Source: DAOMFB01 sp963721385 (lineage in GTDB: Bacteria > Acidobacteriota > Thermoanaerobaculia > UBA5066). From it: 64,000 bases of DNA. The stretch covers positions 744,001 through 808,000 of the forward strand of contig CAVRJB010000013.1 in assembly GCA_963721385.1 (NCBI GenBank), given 5' to 3'. Made by a program: the position numbers and the translations under genes. This document shows, in pieces, positions 42,017 to 53,602 of the stretch; the stretch's first letter is position 1; each line of letters starts with the position of its first letter. Below the pieces are notes generated by a model. It did not search any database. It saw nothing but the letters and a program-made list of their open reading frames with translations, and had not been told where the DNA came from.

Positions 42017-43357
42017 TCAGATCGCCGACTGGAACGGCGACAGCTCGTCCCGGAGCGCCGCCTCTTCGCCCACGGCCACGACCGCCAGCGACGGAACCGC
42101 GAGGTACCGCCGCGCGGCCCGGCGAACGGCCGCGGCGTCGACGGAGCGGATCGCCAGGACGCGCTCCTCGAGGGCGGACGGCGGCAGGCCATGGAGCCAC
42201 TGGTCGGCCAGCTCTCCGGCGAGGCCGGCGTTCGTCTGGACCGCGAGGAGGAGCCGTCCCGCGTCGAACCCCTTCGCGCGCGCGAGCTCTTCCTCCGTGA
42301 CGTCTGTCGTCGCCATCCGCCGGAGCTCGTAGAGGATCTCGTTCAGCGCCGCCCCGGCGACCTCGGTCCGGACGGCCGCGATCGTCTGCGTCCGGCCCCC
42401 CGCCGGGAGGCTCCGCCAGCCGGCACCCGGCGAATAGGTGTACCCCTTCTCCTCCCGGAGGTTCGACACGAGCCGCGACGAGAAGGCCCCGCCATAGATC
42501 GTGACGGCGATCTGGAGCGCGGCCGCATCGGGGCTGGTCCGGGCCGGGGCCGGCGCGCCGACGGCGAGGTTCGCCTGGACGGAGCCAGGGCGCGGCACGA
42601 GGACCGGGCTCGAGCCGTCGAGCCGCGTTCGCGCCGGCGCGAGCCGCACGACGGCGTCCTCCGCGCCGCTCCAGCTTCCGAAAGAGCGGTCGACGAGAAG
42701 AGACACGTCCTGGAGGCGGACGTCGCCCGCGACGACGAGTAGCGTCCGCCGCGGCGAGAGCCGGCTCGCGGCCTCGGCGCGGAGGAGGCCGGGCGTGACG
42801 GCGTCGATCGTCTCGGGCGTCGGAGCGATCGTCGCGTAGGGATGGCCGCCGAAGAGAGCGGAGCGGAAGGCGCGGTCCGCGAGGAAGAACGGGTCCGACT
42901 CCTCCGTCGCGAGTTCTTCCCGTGCGTTCGCCTTGACCCGCTCGATGTCGCGCTCAGGGAAGGCGGGACTCCGGACGACGTCCGCGAGGACGTCGAGAAG
43001 GACGTCGAGCTTCGACGCCAGTCCCGTCGTGCGGCACGCGAGCAACTCGTCTCCCGCGCCGGTTCCCAGCTCTCCCCCCGCGGACTGGAGGAGATCCGCC
43101 ACGTCCGACGCGCTCCGCGCCGCCGTCCCTTCCTTCAGAGCTGCGGCGAGGAGGCCGGCGAGCCCGGGGCGGCCGGGCGGGTCGTACGCGCGCCCGCCCT
43201 TGACGACGAGCTGAACCGCCGCGAGAGGGACGCTCCTTCGGGGCGCGACCCAGACCTCGAGGCCGTTCGGAAGCGTGAAGACGTCGACGGGCGGCGCTTC
43301 GAATTCCGTCTCGGCGACCCCCGGCAGGTCCGGTGGGAGTGCAATGCCGTCGTTCAT
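42017..43357 (-). CDS. M16 peptidase family protein, non-catalytic partner
   Basis: A 446-residue, two-domain M16 protein. FTLPNGLEVWVAPRRSVPLA is the family opening, but the position of the zinc motif HxxEH reads RPGLAGLLAAALKEGTAARS with no histidines. The C-terminal half keeps the R/Y motif of substrate-binding M16 subunits (SRLVSNLREEKGYTYSPGAG). Such inactive subunits pair with an active one, as in mitochondrial MPP or PqqF-like heterodimers. The ATG overlaps the stop of the upstream, catalytic M16 gene (ATGA), consistent with a 1:1 heterodimer. No signal peptide is seen. Confidence 0.88.
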   Translation of the reverse strand: MNDGIALPPDLPGVAETEFEAPPVDVFTLPNGLEVWVAPRRSVPLAAVQLVVKGGRAYDPPGRPGLAGLLAAALKEGTAARSASDVADLLQSAGGELGTGAGDELLACRTTGLASKLDVLLDVLADVVRSPAFPERDIERVKANAREELATEESDPFFLADRAFRSALFGGHPYATIAPTPETIDAVTPGLLRAEAASRLSPRRTLLVVAGDVRLQDVSLLVDRSFGSWSGAEDAVVRLAPARTRLDGSSPVLVPRPGSVQANLAVGAPAPARTSPDAAALQIAVTIYGGAFSSRLVSNLREEKGYTYSPGAGWRSLPAGGRTQTIAAVRTEVAGAALNEILYELRRMATTDVTEEELARAKGFDAGRLLLAVQTNAGLAGELADQWLHGLPPSALEERVLAIRSVDAAAVRRAARRYLAVPSLAVVAVGEEAALRDELSPFQSAI

Positions 43358-44652
43358 GCCGTTCCCGGCTCCTTCACGATGGCAGCGCGCCGGTCGGGGT
43401 GAAGCCACGCGGCAGCGCGGGCGACGTCCCCGGCCGAGACGGCCGCCAGGCGCGCCGGGAGCGCCGCGAGGCTCCCCGCGTCGCCGCCGAAGGCCGTCGC
43501 CTGCGCGAGCTCGGTCGCGCGCTCGACGCGGGACTCCAGCGTGGCGAACCAGCCCGAGGCGATCCACGTCTTCACGCGCGCCAGCTCGTCGTCCGGCACG
43601 CCGTCCCGTCCGATCGACGCGATCTCGCCGTCGAGACGGTCGAGCAGATGCGCGGCGGAGACGTCGCGCCGGAAGGCGATCTTCGAGAGAAAGATCGTCG
43701 TCCCCTCGTACCAGCCGTTCCCCTGGAACGGGTTGAAGCCGCCCCAGACCTCGGTCGCGAGCTCGTCGCGGACGACCAGGCCGCGGACGAGGCGGCTCGA
43801 GCGCCCGGCGTGGAGGAGCTCGCCGAGAACGAGGAGCGGGAAGACGTCGGGGTGGTCCGGCGGCGGCATCCGCCAGCCCGCGGCGAGCGCCGGCGTGTTC
43901 GCGAGCGGCGCTTTCGAGACCGCGAGGACGGGCGAGGGCCGCGGCGACTCGACGAGGTCCGGAGCGGGCGGAAGCGGCGCCGCGGGGATCCCGCCAAAGA
44001 GGCTGTCACATTGCGCGAAGACCTCCGCGGCCCGGACGTCGCCCGCCACCACGAGGACCGCGTTGTTCGGGCGGTAGAACGACGAGAAGAAGCCACGGAC
44101 GTCGTCGAGCGTCGCCGCGTCGAGGTCGTGGAAGTCGCCGTAGCCGTCGTGGGCGTTCTCCCACTTGTCGAAAGTCGCTTTCGGCAGCTCGCGGTACTCG
44201 AAGAGGCCGTAGGGGTCGTTCTGGACGTTGACCCGGATCTCCTCCTTCACGACGTCGCGCTGGTTGTCGAGCGTCTCCTGCGAGAAGTCGAGCGCCGCCA
44301 TCCGGTCGGCCTCCAGAAAGAGGAAGCGCTCGAGCGCCGCCGCGGGGGCCGTTTCGACGTAGATCGTCACGTCGGGACGCGTCTGTCCGTTGTTGTTTCC
44401 TCCGGATGACTCGCAGGCGCGGTCGAAGACCCCTTTCGGCGCGCGAGGGGTCCCCTCGAACATCAGGTGCTCGAAGAGGTGGGCGAAGCCCGAGCGCCCC
44501 CGCGGCTCGCCCCTCGACCCGACGCGGTAGAGGAGGCAGAGCCCGAAGACGGGCGCCTCGCGATCCTCCGACACGATGACCCGGAGGCCGTTCGCGAGAG
44601 TGTGGCTGGCGATCGGGAAATCGAGCCCCGGAGACACGCCGGCATTGTGCAT
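43354..44652 (-). CDS. M16 zinc metallopeptidase, catalytic subunit
   Basis: A 432-residue peptidase. GFAHLFEHLMFEGTPRAPKG carries the inverted zinc motif HLFEH; the distal glutamate is in the LDNQRDVVKEEIRVNVQNDP region. The central glycine-rich linker and second M16 domain (LLHAGRSSRLVRGLVVRDEL) follow. It likely degrades short peptides together with the non-catalytic subunit next door. The ATG lies 36 bases after the acyl-CoA dehydrogenase stop. No export signal is visible, although many acidobacterial homologues are secreted. Confidence 0.9.
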   Translation of the reverse strand: MHNAGVSPGLDFPIASHTLANGLRVIVSEDREAPVFGLCLLYRVGSRGEPRGRSGFAHLFEHLMFEGTPRAPKGVFDRACESSGGNNNGQTRPDVTIYVETAPAAALERFLFLEADRMAALDFSQETLDNQRDVVKEEIRVNVQNDPYGLFEYRELPKATFDKWENAHDGYGDFHDLDAATLDDVRGFFSSFYRPNNAVLVVAGDVRAAEVFAQCDSLFGGIPAAPLPPAPDLVESPRPSPVLAVSKAPLANTPALAAGWRMPPPDHPDVFPLLVLGELLHAGRSSRLVRGLVVRDELATEVWGGFNPFQGNGWYEGTTIFLSKIAFRRDVSAAHLLDRLDGEIASIGRDGVPDDELARVKTWIASGWFATLESRVERATELAQATAFGGDAGSLAALPARLAAVSAGDVARAAAWLHPDRRAAIVKEPGTA

Positions 44653-44688
44653 GGATTTCCGCCGCGGAGGGCCCGGTGGCCGGGTTCC

Positions 44689-45876
44689 CTAAGAACGTAT
44701 CAGCTGACGGGCGATGACCATCCGCTGGATCTCGGACGTCCCCTCGCCGATCGTGCAGAGCTTCACGTCGCGGTAGAACTTCTCCGCCTTGAAGTCCTTC
44801 GTGAAGCCGTAGCCGCCGTGGATCTGGACGGCGAGGTTCGCGACCTTCACCGAGACTTCCGACGCGAAGAGCTTCGCCATCGCCGACTCCCGCGTCGTCT
44901 TCATCCCCCGGTCCTTCATCCACGCGGCGCGCCACGTCAGGAGGCGGGCCGCGTCGATCTCGGTCGCCATGTCGGCGAGGTAGTTCTGGATCGACTGGAA
45001 CTCGGCGATCGGCTTGCCGAACTGCTCGCGCTGCTTCGCGTAGGCGAGGGAGCACTCGTAGGCTCCCTGCGCCATCCCGAGGGCGAGCGCGGCGATCGAG
45101 ATCCGCCCGCCGTCGAGGACCTTCATCGCCTGGACGAACCCCTCGCCCGGGCGGCCGAGCAGGCTCTCCTTCGGGACGCGGCACTCCTCCATGACGAGCG
45201 TCGCCGTGTCGGAGGCGCGGAGGCCGAGCTTGTTCTCCTTCTTCCCCGCCCGGATTCCGGGCTGGTGGAGGTCGACGACGAAGGCCGAGATGCCGTGCGT
45301 TCCGGCCGCCCGGTCCGTCACGGCCATCAGGACCGCCACGTCGCCGACCGAGCCGTGGGTGATGAAGTTCTTCGAGCCGTTCAGCACCCAGCCGCCGCCG
45401 TCCGGGACGGCCGTCGTCCGGGTCCCCTTGGCGTCGCTCCCCGCCCCCGCCTCGGTCAGCCCCCAGGCTCCGAGGAGCTTCCCCTGCGCGAGCGGGACGA
45501 CCCACTTCCGCTTCTGCTCCTCGGTCCCGAAGAGGTAGAGGTGGTTCGAGCAGAGGCTGTTGTGCGCGGCGACCGAGATCCCGACCGAGCCGTCGACGCG
45601 CGAGAGCTCCTCGACGACGTTCACGTAGTCGACGTACGAGAGACCGGCGCCGCCCTAGGCTTCCGGGAAGATCACGCCCAACATCCCGAGCTCGCCGAGC
45701 TTGCGGGCGATCTCGCGCGGGAAGATCTGCGCCTCGTCCCACTCCATCACGTGCGGGGCGATCTCCGACTCCGCGAACTCCCGGACCATCTTCTTCACCG
45801 CGAGCTGCTCGTCGGTGAGCGTGAAGCCGATGCCGGCGGCCGCTGCCGGAGCCTGGGTCTCGAAAAGTGTCGTCAT
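44689..45876 (-). pseudogene. Acyl-CoA dehydrogenase with one in-frame amber codon
   Basis: A flavoprotein of fatty or branched-chain acyl-CoA oxidation. One continuous 395-codon frame (ATG 45876 to the stop at 44689) matches the family over its full length, with TLTDEQLAVKKMVREFAESE at the N-terminus, AWGLTEAGAGSDAKGTRTTA, KENKLGLRASDTATLVME, GRISIAALALGMAQGAYECS and the C-terminal IHGGYGFTKDFKAEKFYRD and GTSEIQRMVIARQLI. Codon 74 is TAG (45655-45657) where relatives usually have Tyr in a PE-x-Y-GGAG context. No frame shift is needed. A base error, a recent nonsense mutation or suppression would each explain it. Internal reinitiation at 45624 would lack the N-terminal domain. Confidence 0.85.
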
Positions 45877-45934
45877 GGGAGCCTCGGAGCCGCCTCCTGA
45901 AAAACTGACGGAGGCGTCAAATTTCGCAGCTATC

Positions 45935-48149
45935 TTACCGCGGGCCGCCCACGGGGGGAATGGAGAGCCTTTCGGGGCTTCCGACCTGCGCCCCCCGGTA
46001 GTACCAGGCGAGGATCTCGCGGTAGCCCTTGCCGGCGAGCGCCATCCCGAACGCCCCATTCTGGCAGAGGCCGACGCCGTGCCCCCAGCCGCGCCCGTAG
46101 AAAGTGAAGACCGGCTCTCCCCCTTCGAGCCTTCCGGGCACCACCGTGAAGAGCGACTCGGGGAGGCCGAGCGCGAAGCGGATCTCGAGGCCCGTCAGGA
46201 CGACGGTCCCCGCGTCCGTGGAAATCCGGACGCTCTTCGCGCGGCCCGACGCCCCGCGTCCGGTCACCTCCACCTTCCGGACGACCGAGGCGGTTCGCGA
46301 GGCGTCGCGTTCCTTCAGCTTCGCAGCGAGCTCGGCGCCGGTGAAGCGGCGCGTCCAGTGGATCCAGGCCGAGTCGCGCTCGTACGTCCCTGCCGCTGCA
46401 GCGAAGGGTTTCGCGAGGCCGGCGAGCCTCCCGTCGCGCGAGAAGACGCGCACCTTGTCCCCGGCGTACGCCTCGAGCGACTCAACGCTCGTAAACGCAT
46501 CCGGGCCCCCCGCAAGGAGCACGAGGCGTCCCCCGATCGGGAGCGCCGTCTTTCCCTTCGAGGTCTTGACGACGACGGCGTCCGGCGCCGCCGAGACGAG
46601 CCGGCCCTCCGCCTCTTCGAAGTCGCCGAGCCGCGACAGGAGCGCCGCCCAGATCCCGGCCGCCTCCTCGACGTGGAGCGCGCGGTCCCGCGGGAAGGAG
46701 CCGCCGTTCGCGAGCTGGAACCGCACGAGCACCGCCCACGCAGCGCGCGCCTTCGGGCTCCACGAGGCAGGTGCGGCCTCGCGCTCGACCGGCTCGGTCA
46801 GGATTTCGGGGGCGAGGAGGCCGGCGCCCTCCGCAATCTCGACGTAGGCGAGGGGCACCGAGAGCGGGTGCGGCGCCGGCCGCGGCGAGAGGCCGAGCCG
46901 CTGGCGGACGGCGTCGCGCGCGGCCGCGAGCCCGGCGGCGTCCGGGCCGTGCCCGAGCGCCGCGAGAAGGGCGAGACCCCGGGCGCCGAGTGCCGTCACC
47001 GCGTGCGGCTTCGGCGGCGCCGGCCGCGCGGCGAGCGCGAGCGGCGCCTCGCCGCGAGCAGGCGACCGAGACGAGATACGGTGCGGTTCCCGCGTAGCCG
47101 GGAAAGACGACTTCGGCGTTCTCGGTCCGGCCGCCGCAAGTCGAGGTGAAAAGCGCGTCGGCGACCCTCCCCTCGAAGAGCAGGACCTCGCCCGCGGTCT
47201 CGTCCACGGCGCGGTTCGTGAGCGGCTGCTCCGCGGCGACGCCGCCGTAGACCTGGCAGCGGGGGGTCGCGCAGAGGTCGTAGCCTTCCGCCGCGAAGTC
47301 GCCGCGCCGCTTCAAGGCGTACGAACGCGCCGCCACAGCCTGCGCCTTCAGCGCCTCGATCTCGTCGTAGACGCGCGGCCCCATCTCGCCGGGGACGACA
47401 CCGTTCAGGTACTCCTCGAGGCCGACGCGGTCGATCACGTGGAGCGTCCCGCGCCCCGTCGCGCGAAGGAGGAGGAAGCCGCGGTACGAGGAGTCTCCGA
47501 ACGGCACGAGCGACCCGTCGGCGCGGGCGAGCGAGACGGGCGACGGCCACTCCTGCGGTCCGGCCGTTTTCCTCGACGAGGACCGGCGCATTCGCCGCGG
47601 GCCCCGCCGCGCCGACGAGGAAGGCGTCCGGAACGGCGTCGCGCCGGACACGCGCGAGGAGCGCTTCGACGCCTTCCGATCGGCGGGCTCCCCCACGCGT
47701 ACGGTGAAGCGCCCTGCGATCTCGACGATCTCCGCCTTCGCCGTGGCGACCGAGGCGATCCTTCTCGCCTCCGCGTCGGCGCCCTCACGCGTCGCGAACG
47801 AGCCCGCCTGGACCGCGAAGAGCGCCCCTCCGGCCGAGGCCGGCGCGCGGAAGGTCAGCGGCCCGCGGCGGCGCTCGACGCGGCCGCCCGACCTCAGGAG
47901 CCAGTCTCCCGCGGGAAACGCCACCGACGTCCGGTCGGTCGCGAGGCAGACGTCGAGCGTCGTCCCGGGGATCGCCGGAAAGGCGGGGACGAACGAAGGA
48001 GTCGGCGCCGCGGTCGGGGTGGCCGACGGCGTCGGCGTCGGCGGGGGCGGCGCGACCGGCTTCGGCGCCGGCGCGCAGGCCGCGACAACGAGAAGCAGAA
48101 GCGACGCCGCCGACGGCGAGAAGCGGAGAAACCCCCGCCGTGGCGTCAC
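45935..48149 (-). pseudogene. SpoIID/LytB-domain lipoprotein, frameshifted
   Basis: It is read from GTG 48149 as a lipoprotein signal (LLLLVVAACAP, lipobox Cys) and a Pro/Thr linker, then a SPOR-like domain (ALFAVQAGSFATREGADAEA). A SpoIID domain follows: LEEYLNGVVPGEMGPRVYDE, EALKAQAVAARSYALKRRGD, CQVYGGVAAEQPLTNRAVDE and, at the C-terminus, FTFYGRGWGHGVGLCQNGAF. SpoIID-type enzymes are lytic transglycosylases acting on denuded glycan. The C-terminal part (stop 45935) lies in another frame from about 47000, and two compensating shifts occur near 47660 and 47570. The start overlaps the DnaC-like stop. The ancestral length is about 735 residues. Confidence 0.82.
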
Positions 48150-48875
48150 GAATCCGCGCGCCGCTGCTTGACCTCCCGCCGGTAGTCGGCGCCCGCGAGC
48201 GGGACCATCTGGCACATCTCGGCGAGGCGGCTCCGCACGGCGGTCCCGACCCGAATCTCGAGCGTCTCGCCCCCGGGCTTCTCCGGCTCGTCGCCGAAGT
48301 TCGTCGTCAGGATGGTGATTCGCTTCCGGTTGTACCGCGTGTTCAGGAGGCCGTAGAGGACGTCACGCGCCCAGTCGGACGGCCGGCGGGCGCCGAGCTC
48401 GTCGAGGACGAGGAGTTCCGCTTCCCGGTAGGGGGCGAGGATGTCGTCCTCGCTCTCGTCGATCCGCGCGAGAAGCGTCGCCTGAATCCGGTCGAGGAGG
48501 TCGGAGAAGTCGCAGAAGACTCCGCGGACGCTCTTCGTGTCGACGAGCTCGGCGAGGATGGCGACGGCGAGGTGCGTCTTCCCGACGCCGACCGGCCCGA
48601 CGATGAGGAGGCCGCGATCGACGCGCGGGCCAGTCGCTCGACGAAGCGCTTCGCCATGGCCTTCGCCGCCCGCTGCGAGTCGGTCAGCTCGTTGAAGTTC
48701 TGATGCCGCAGTTCCGGTAGCGCTCGGGAATCCGCGCGGCGCGCCGCCGCGCCTCGCGCTCCGTCCCTTCCCGGCAGCGGCACGCGCACGAGCGTCGGGC
48801 CGTCGGCCGCTCGAGGACGCCGAAGCCCTGGCAGAGCGGACAGGCGGAGGGGGGATCGGGAACGGCGGACGCCAC
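48146..48875 (-). pseudogene. DnaC/DnaI-like AAA+ ATPase, frameshifted
   Basis: A helicase-loader-type ATPase. The N-terminus has a zinc ribbon (CPLCQGFGVLERPTARRSC, then ACRC). The second segment, NFNELTDSQRAAKAMAKRFV, lies in another frame after a shift near 48700. The third, after a shift near 48620, holds Walker A LIVGPVGVGKTHLAVAILAE, Walker B AELLVLDELGARRPSDWARD, sensor 1 TILTTNFGD and an arginine finger region TAVRSRLAEMC. This order is that of DnaC/DnaI primosomal proteins, which load the replicative helicase. The start is a GTG without an obvious ribosome site. The two single-base shifts are probably sequence errors because every motif is intact. Confidence 0.82.
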
Positions 48876-48920
48876 GGCGGGATTGTAGGAGTTCAGGTAC
48901 GGCCTCAGCGCCCGCGGCCT

Positions 48921-49789
48921 TCATCGTCCTCTTGATGCGGAGCGGAGGGCCTGTGCCTCGATCTGGCGGACCCGCTCGCGCGAGAGCTTCAGCTCGGCTC
49001 GCCGATCTCCTGCAGCGTCATCGGCTCGCGCTCGCCGTCGCTCCCGTCCTCCGGGATGCCGAAGCGGCGGCAGAGGATGGCGCGCTCCTTCGGCTTCGAG
49101 GTGCTCGAGGAGCTGCCGTGTCTGCTCGATCGACGAGCGGCGCAGGAGCTGCGTCGTCGGCCGCCGCGACCGTCGTCTGCTCGAGAACGTCCTCGAGCGT
49201 CCGGTCCTGCTCGTCGATGCCGACGACCTTCGAGAGCGATTCCGAGGCGCGCGTCATCGCGAGGAGCACCTCGGCCTCCGGGAGCGTCGACGCCCGCTTC
49301 GTCGGCGATCTCCTCGATCGTCGGCTCCCGGCCGAGACGCCGCGAGAGCACCTCGCGCGAACGGGCGACGCGCGATGGAGCGTCGCCTGCTTGTGCGGGA
49401 GCCGGATGCGTCCCCACCTGCTCGGCGAGCGCGTGCGAGATCGCCTGCCGAACCCACCAGACGGCGTAGGTGATGAACTTCACGCCGCGGTCGGGGTCGA
49501 AGCGGCGGGCGGCCTGGATGAGGCCGATGTTCCCCTCGTTGATCAGGTCGAGGAACGAGACGTCGGGCGAGTGGAAGCGCTTGGCATAGGAGACGACGAA
49601 GCGGAGGTTCGCCGCGGACGAGCTCGTCGACGGCCTCCTTCTTCGCTCTCCTCGGGCGAGCATCGGTCACTGGATCACGCGGCCCAGCTCCGTCTCACGC
49701 TCCGCCGCGAGGATCGGATAGCGCGCGATCTCCTCCAGGTACTTCCGGAGGACTCTCGATTCGTCGTCGGGCCGGAGCTTCTGGGACAC
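48921..49789 (-). pseudogene. Sigma-70 family RNA polymerase sigma factor, multiply frameshifted
   Basis: The pieces in order reconstruct a group 2-type sigma-70 of about 285 residues. Region 1.2 is RVLRKYLEEIARYPILAAE (49789-49670). Region 2 is NLRFVVSYAKRFHSPDVSFL with NEGNIGLIQAARRFDPDRGV and the -10-reading ITYAVWWVRQAISHALAEQ. Region 3 is REVLSRRLGREPTIEEIADE and MTRASESLSKVVGIDEQDRT. Region 4 is ERAILCRRFGIPE and LKLSRERVRQIEAQALRSA. At least four shifts are needed (near 49670, 49380-49290, 49150 and 49005). There is no RpoH box in what can be read. Its place directly behind dnaK-hspR hints at stress transcription, but that is inference. Such density of indels in a conserved gene points to sequence error. 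Confidence 0.85.
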
Positions 49790-49843
49790 AGGACGTTGAT
49801 TATCGGCCCGGCGCCCCCCGGACGGATTCCCTCCCCGAAAGCC

Positions 49844-50279
49844 TCAGTCCCGGCGGACGACGAGAGGGCCTCGGGGCCTCACGACGAGGGCCGTGTCGCG
49901 GCCCCCGGCGCGGGAGGCGTGCTCGGCGGCCACGGAGCGGAACGACTCCATCAGGCGCTCGACCTCGCCCTCCATCTTCGTCAGCCGGCGAGCGGAGGTC
50001 GAGGATGACCTCCACCCCCGCGAGGTTCACGCCGAGGTCGCGGGTCAGCGTCAGGATGATCTCGAGCCGCTCGACCGTCTCCAGGTCGTAGAGCCGGGTG
50101 TTGCCCGACGAGCGCGGCGGCCGGATGAGGCCCTCGCGCTCGTAGAGGCGGAGCGTCTGCGGGTGGACGCCGAAGCGGCTCGCAACGACCCCGATCAGGA
50201 CGTAGGACGTCTCTCGCGGGCCTTCGGAGAGGGTCGGGCCCCGGCCGGTCGGCCGGGGCCCCCTGGACGCTCGCCTCAT
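49844..50279 (-). pseudogene. hspR: HspR-type MerR repressor, one frameshift
   Basis: A MerR-family heat-shock repressor. From ATG 50279 the frame reads YVLIGVVASRFGVHPQTLRL, YEREGLIRPPRSSGNTRLYD and LTLTRDLGVNLAGVEVILDL, the helix-turn-helix and wing typical of HspR. Near 49985 the frame shifts, and the coiled-coil end continues as RLTKMEGEVERLMESFRSVA to TGA at 49844. HspR binds HAIR operators with DnaK as corepressor and is commonly encoded at the end of dnaK operons. Here it begins 6 bases after dnaK, and a HAIR-like site lies in the dnaK promoter. No grpE or dnaJ lies between them. Confidence 0.87.
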
Positions 50280-50285
50280 GGCGCC

Positions 50286-52202
<1,917 letters not shown>

Positions 52203-52235
52203 TCTGATTCCTCCGGCATTTCAAGAGCCGGAGAG

Positions 52236-52265
52236 AAGATAAAACCTTAGTAACTTATAGTCAAG
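52236..52265 (-). promoter_or_regulatory. dnaK promoter with HAIR-like HspR operator
   Basis: On the minus strand, TTGACT (-35, plus 52259-52264) is followed after 17 bases by TATCTT (-10, plus 52236-52241). Inside lies CTTGACT-N7-ACTAAGG (plus 52245-52265), matching the HAIR consensus CTTGAGT-N7-ACTCAAG at 11 of 14 positions with exact spacing. HspR is encoded directly after dnaK. The operator covers the -35 and the spacer, so binding would block RNA polymerase. Confidence 0.75.
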
Positions 52266-52295
52266 TCCAAATCAACACAGATCTCCAGCGCAAAT

Positions 52296-52323
52296 GTAAT
52301 ATACTAGTAAATTATTCTATTAC
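52296..52323. terminator. AT-rich inverted repeat at the end of the DUF4388 gene
   Basis: GTAATA (52296-52301) mirrors TATTAC (52318-52323) across 16 AT-rich bases. It overlaps the TAA of the minus-strand gene at 52312. AT content is far above the surroundings. It might weakly stop transcription from the DUF4388 gene or insulate the dnaK promoter. The stem is weak and the call is tentative. Confidence 0.25.
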
Positions 52324-53601
52324 AACGACTTCTTTTTCAGACTTACCCGTCTGAGAAGCGGCCGAGGGCAACCTCAGAACCAGGCTTCTCGAGAAAAGAA
52401 GGTCGACGTCTGTCTTTCCGTCCCGGTCGAACCCGACCAGATAGAACTTCTCGCCCTGCACGATGTACCGGTACCGGTTTCCCATCGGGTCGAGCAGATC
52501 GTTCGGGCCGAGGACGTGGGAAGCGACGAGCCGGTCCAGCGACTCCGGGAACTTCCCCGAGAGGAGGCCATAGGCGTCCACGGCCTCCGCGACCCGCCGG
52601 AGCCGGAGCAGCGACAGCGACTTCAGGTAGTCGTCCACGACAGGAGCGTGCCGCGCCGGGACCGTCACGAGGTTGAGCGGGTTCCGGGACTGGAAGTGGA
52701 GTCCGAGCAGGCAGAGGAGCGCGAGGCCGAGTCCGATGAAAAGGGTGACGTCGAGCGGTGGGCGGCCGGGTGCGACCTGCGGGCGGGCCGCCGGGAACGG
52801 CGTGGCGTGAGGCACCCCCGACTCCTCGATGAGGCCGCGGCTGACGAGGTCGTAGAACGCCTTGCAGCCGTCGAACTCGGAGAGGAACGTCAGCTCGTTG
52901 ATCTCGGCGACCGTCCGGAGCCCGTCGACGAGCTCGTAGACGGCCCACTCGTTCCGGGAAATCCGGATCGGGTCGAGCCGGCGGTCGCGCGCGCTCCGGT
53001 CGGGCAGCGGCTCGATCTCCTCCACCTGCTCCTCGTCGTCGGCCGGGATGACCGGCTGGGCGACCGGGACCCGCTGGTAGACGAGGTCGAGCGAGCGGAC
53101 GACCTTCTCGATGATCGGCCACTCGTCCACCATCCGCGCTCCCTCCATCAGGAGGCGCTCGACGGCGAGGGGCGTCGTCGACTCGTGGTCGTAGTCCACG
53201 CGGTCGCTCTGCTCGAAGACGTAGTCCCCGTCGGTCCACCGGAACAGGCCGTAAGCGATCCGCCGGATCTGGATGTCGAGGCCGTCACGGAGGTCCTGGG
53301 CCGAGCAAAAACCGTTCTTCAGGAGGATGAAGCCGAGCCGCTGGAGAGTCTGCGCCTGGATCTCGAGCGCTCGCTGGAGAGCCTCCGGCTGGAGGCGCCG
53401 GGTCTTCACGAGGACCGTTCCGAGCCGCGTGTCCAGCCGCTGGGCCGACGACTCCGCCGTGACGAGCATCCCGTCGACGAACCCGAGCGTCACCGTGTCG
53501 GACGGGCTCCGGACCGTCAGAAGCCCGGTCTTGTGCTGCAGCGCGATGAGCTGGAGGATGTCGGCCAGCGAGAAGTCGCGGAGGGTACCTTCCAGCGCCA
53601 T
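52312..53601 (-). CDS. DUF4388 (PatA-like N-terminal) membrane protein
   Basis: A 429-residue protein. Residues 1-100 match DUF4388: EGTLRDFSLADILQLIALQH with KTGLLTVRS and the GFVDGMLVTAESSAQRLDTR loop. A middle region repeats winged-helix-like elements (WAVYELVDGLRTVAEINELT). One transmembrane helix lies at about 288-305 (VTLFIGLGLALLCLLGLHF), and a short C-terminal domain (about 330-415) resembles a pilin-type or secretion lid with LLDPMGNRYRYIVQGEKFYL. DUF4388 proteins are common in Acidobacteriota, deltaproteobacteria and cyanobacteria and are linked to two-component or polar signalling. It begins 1 base after the TPR gene stop, so the two are coupled. Confidence 0.78.
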   Translation of the reverse strand: MALEGTLRDFSLADILQLIALQHKTGLLTVRSPSDTVTLGFVDGMLVTAESSAQRLDTRLGTVLVKTRRLQPEALQRALEIQAQTLQRLGFILLKNGFCSAQDLRDGLDIQIRRIAYGLFRWTDGDYVFEQSDRVDYDHESTTPLAVERLLMEGARMVDEWPIIEKVVRSLDLVYQRVPVAQPVIPADDEEQVEEIEPLPDRSARDRRLDPIRISRNEWAVYELVDGLRTVAEINELTFLSEFDGCKAFYDLVSRGLIEESGVPHATPFPAARPQVAPGRPPLDVTLFIGLGLALLCLLGLHFQSRNPLNLVTVPARHAPVVDDYLKSLSLLRLRRVAEAVDAYGLLSGKFPESLDRLVASHVLGPNDLLDPMGNRYRYIVQGEKFYLVGFDRDGKTDVDLLFSRSLVLRLPSAASQTGKSEKEVVVIE

Positions 53602-53602
53602 C

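Noticed and set aside
43354..45742. 578-codon minus-strand frame across the M16 peptidase and acyl-CoA dehydrogenase
   Set aside because: Shadow frame; both real genes read in other frames with full family signatures.
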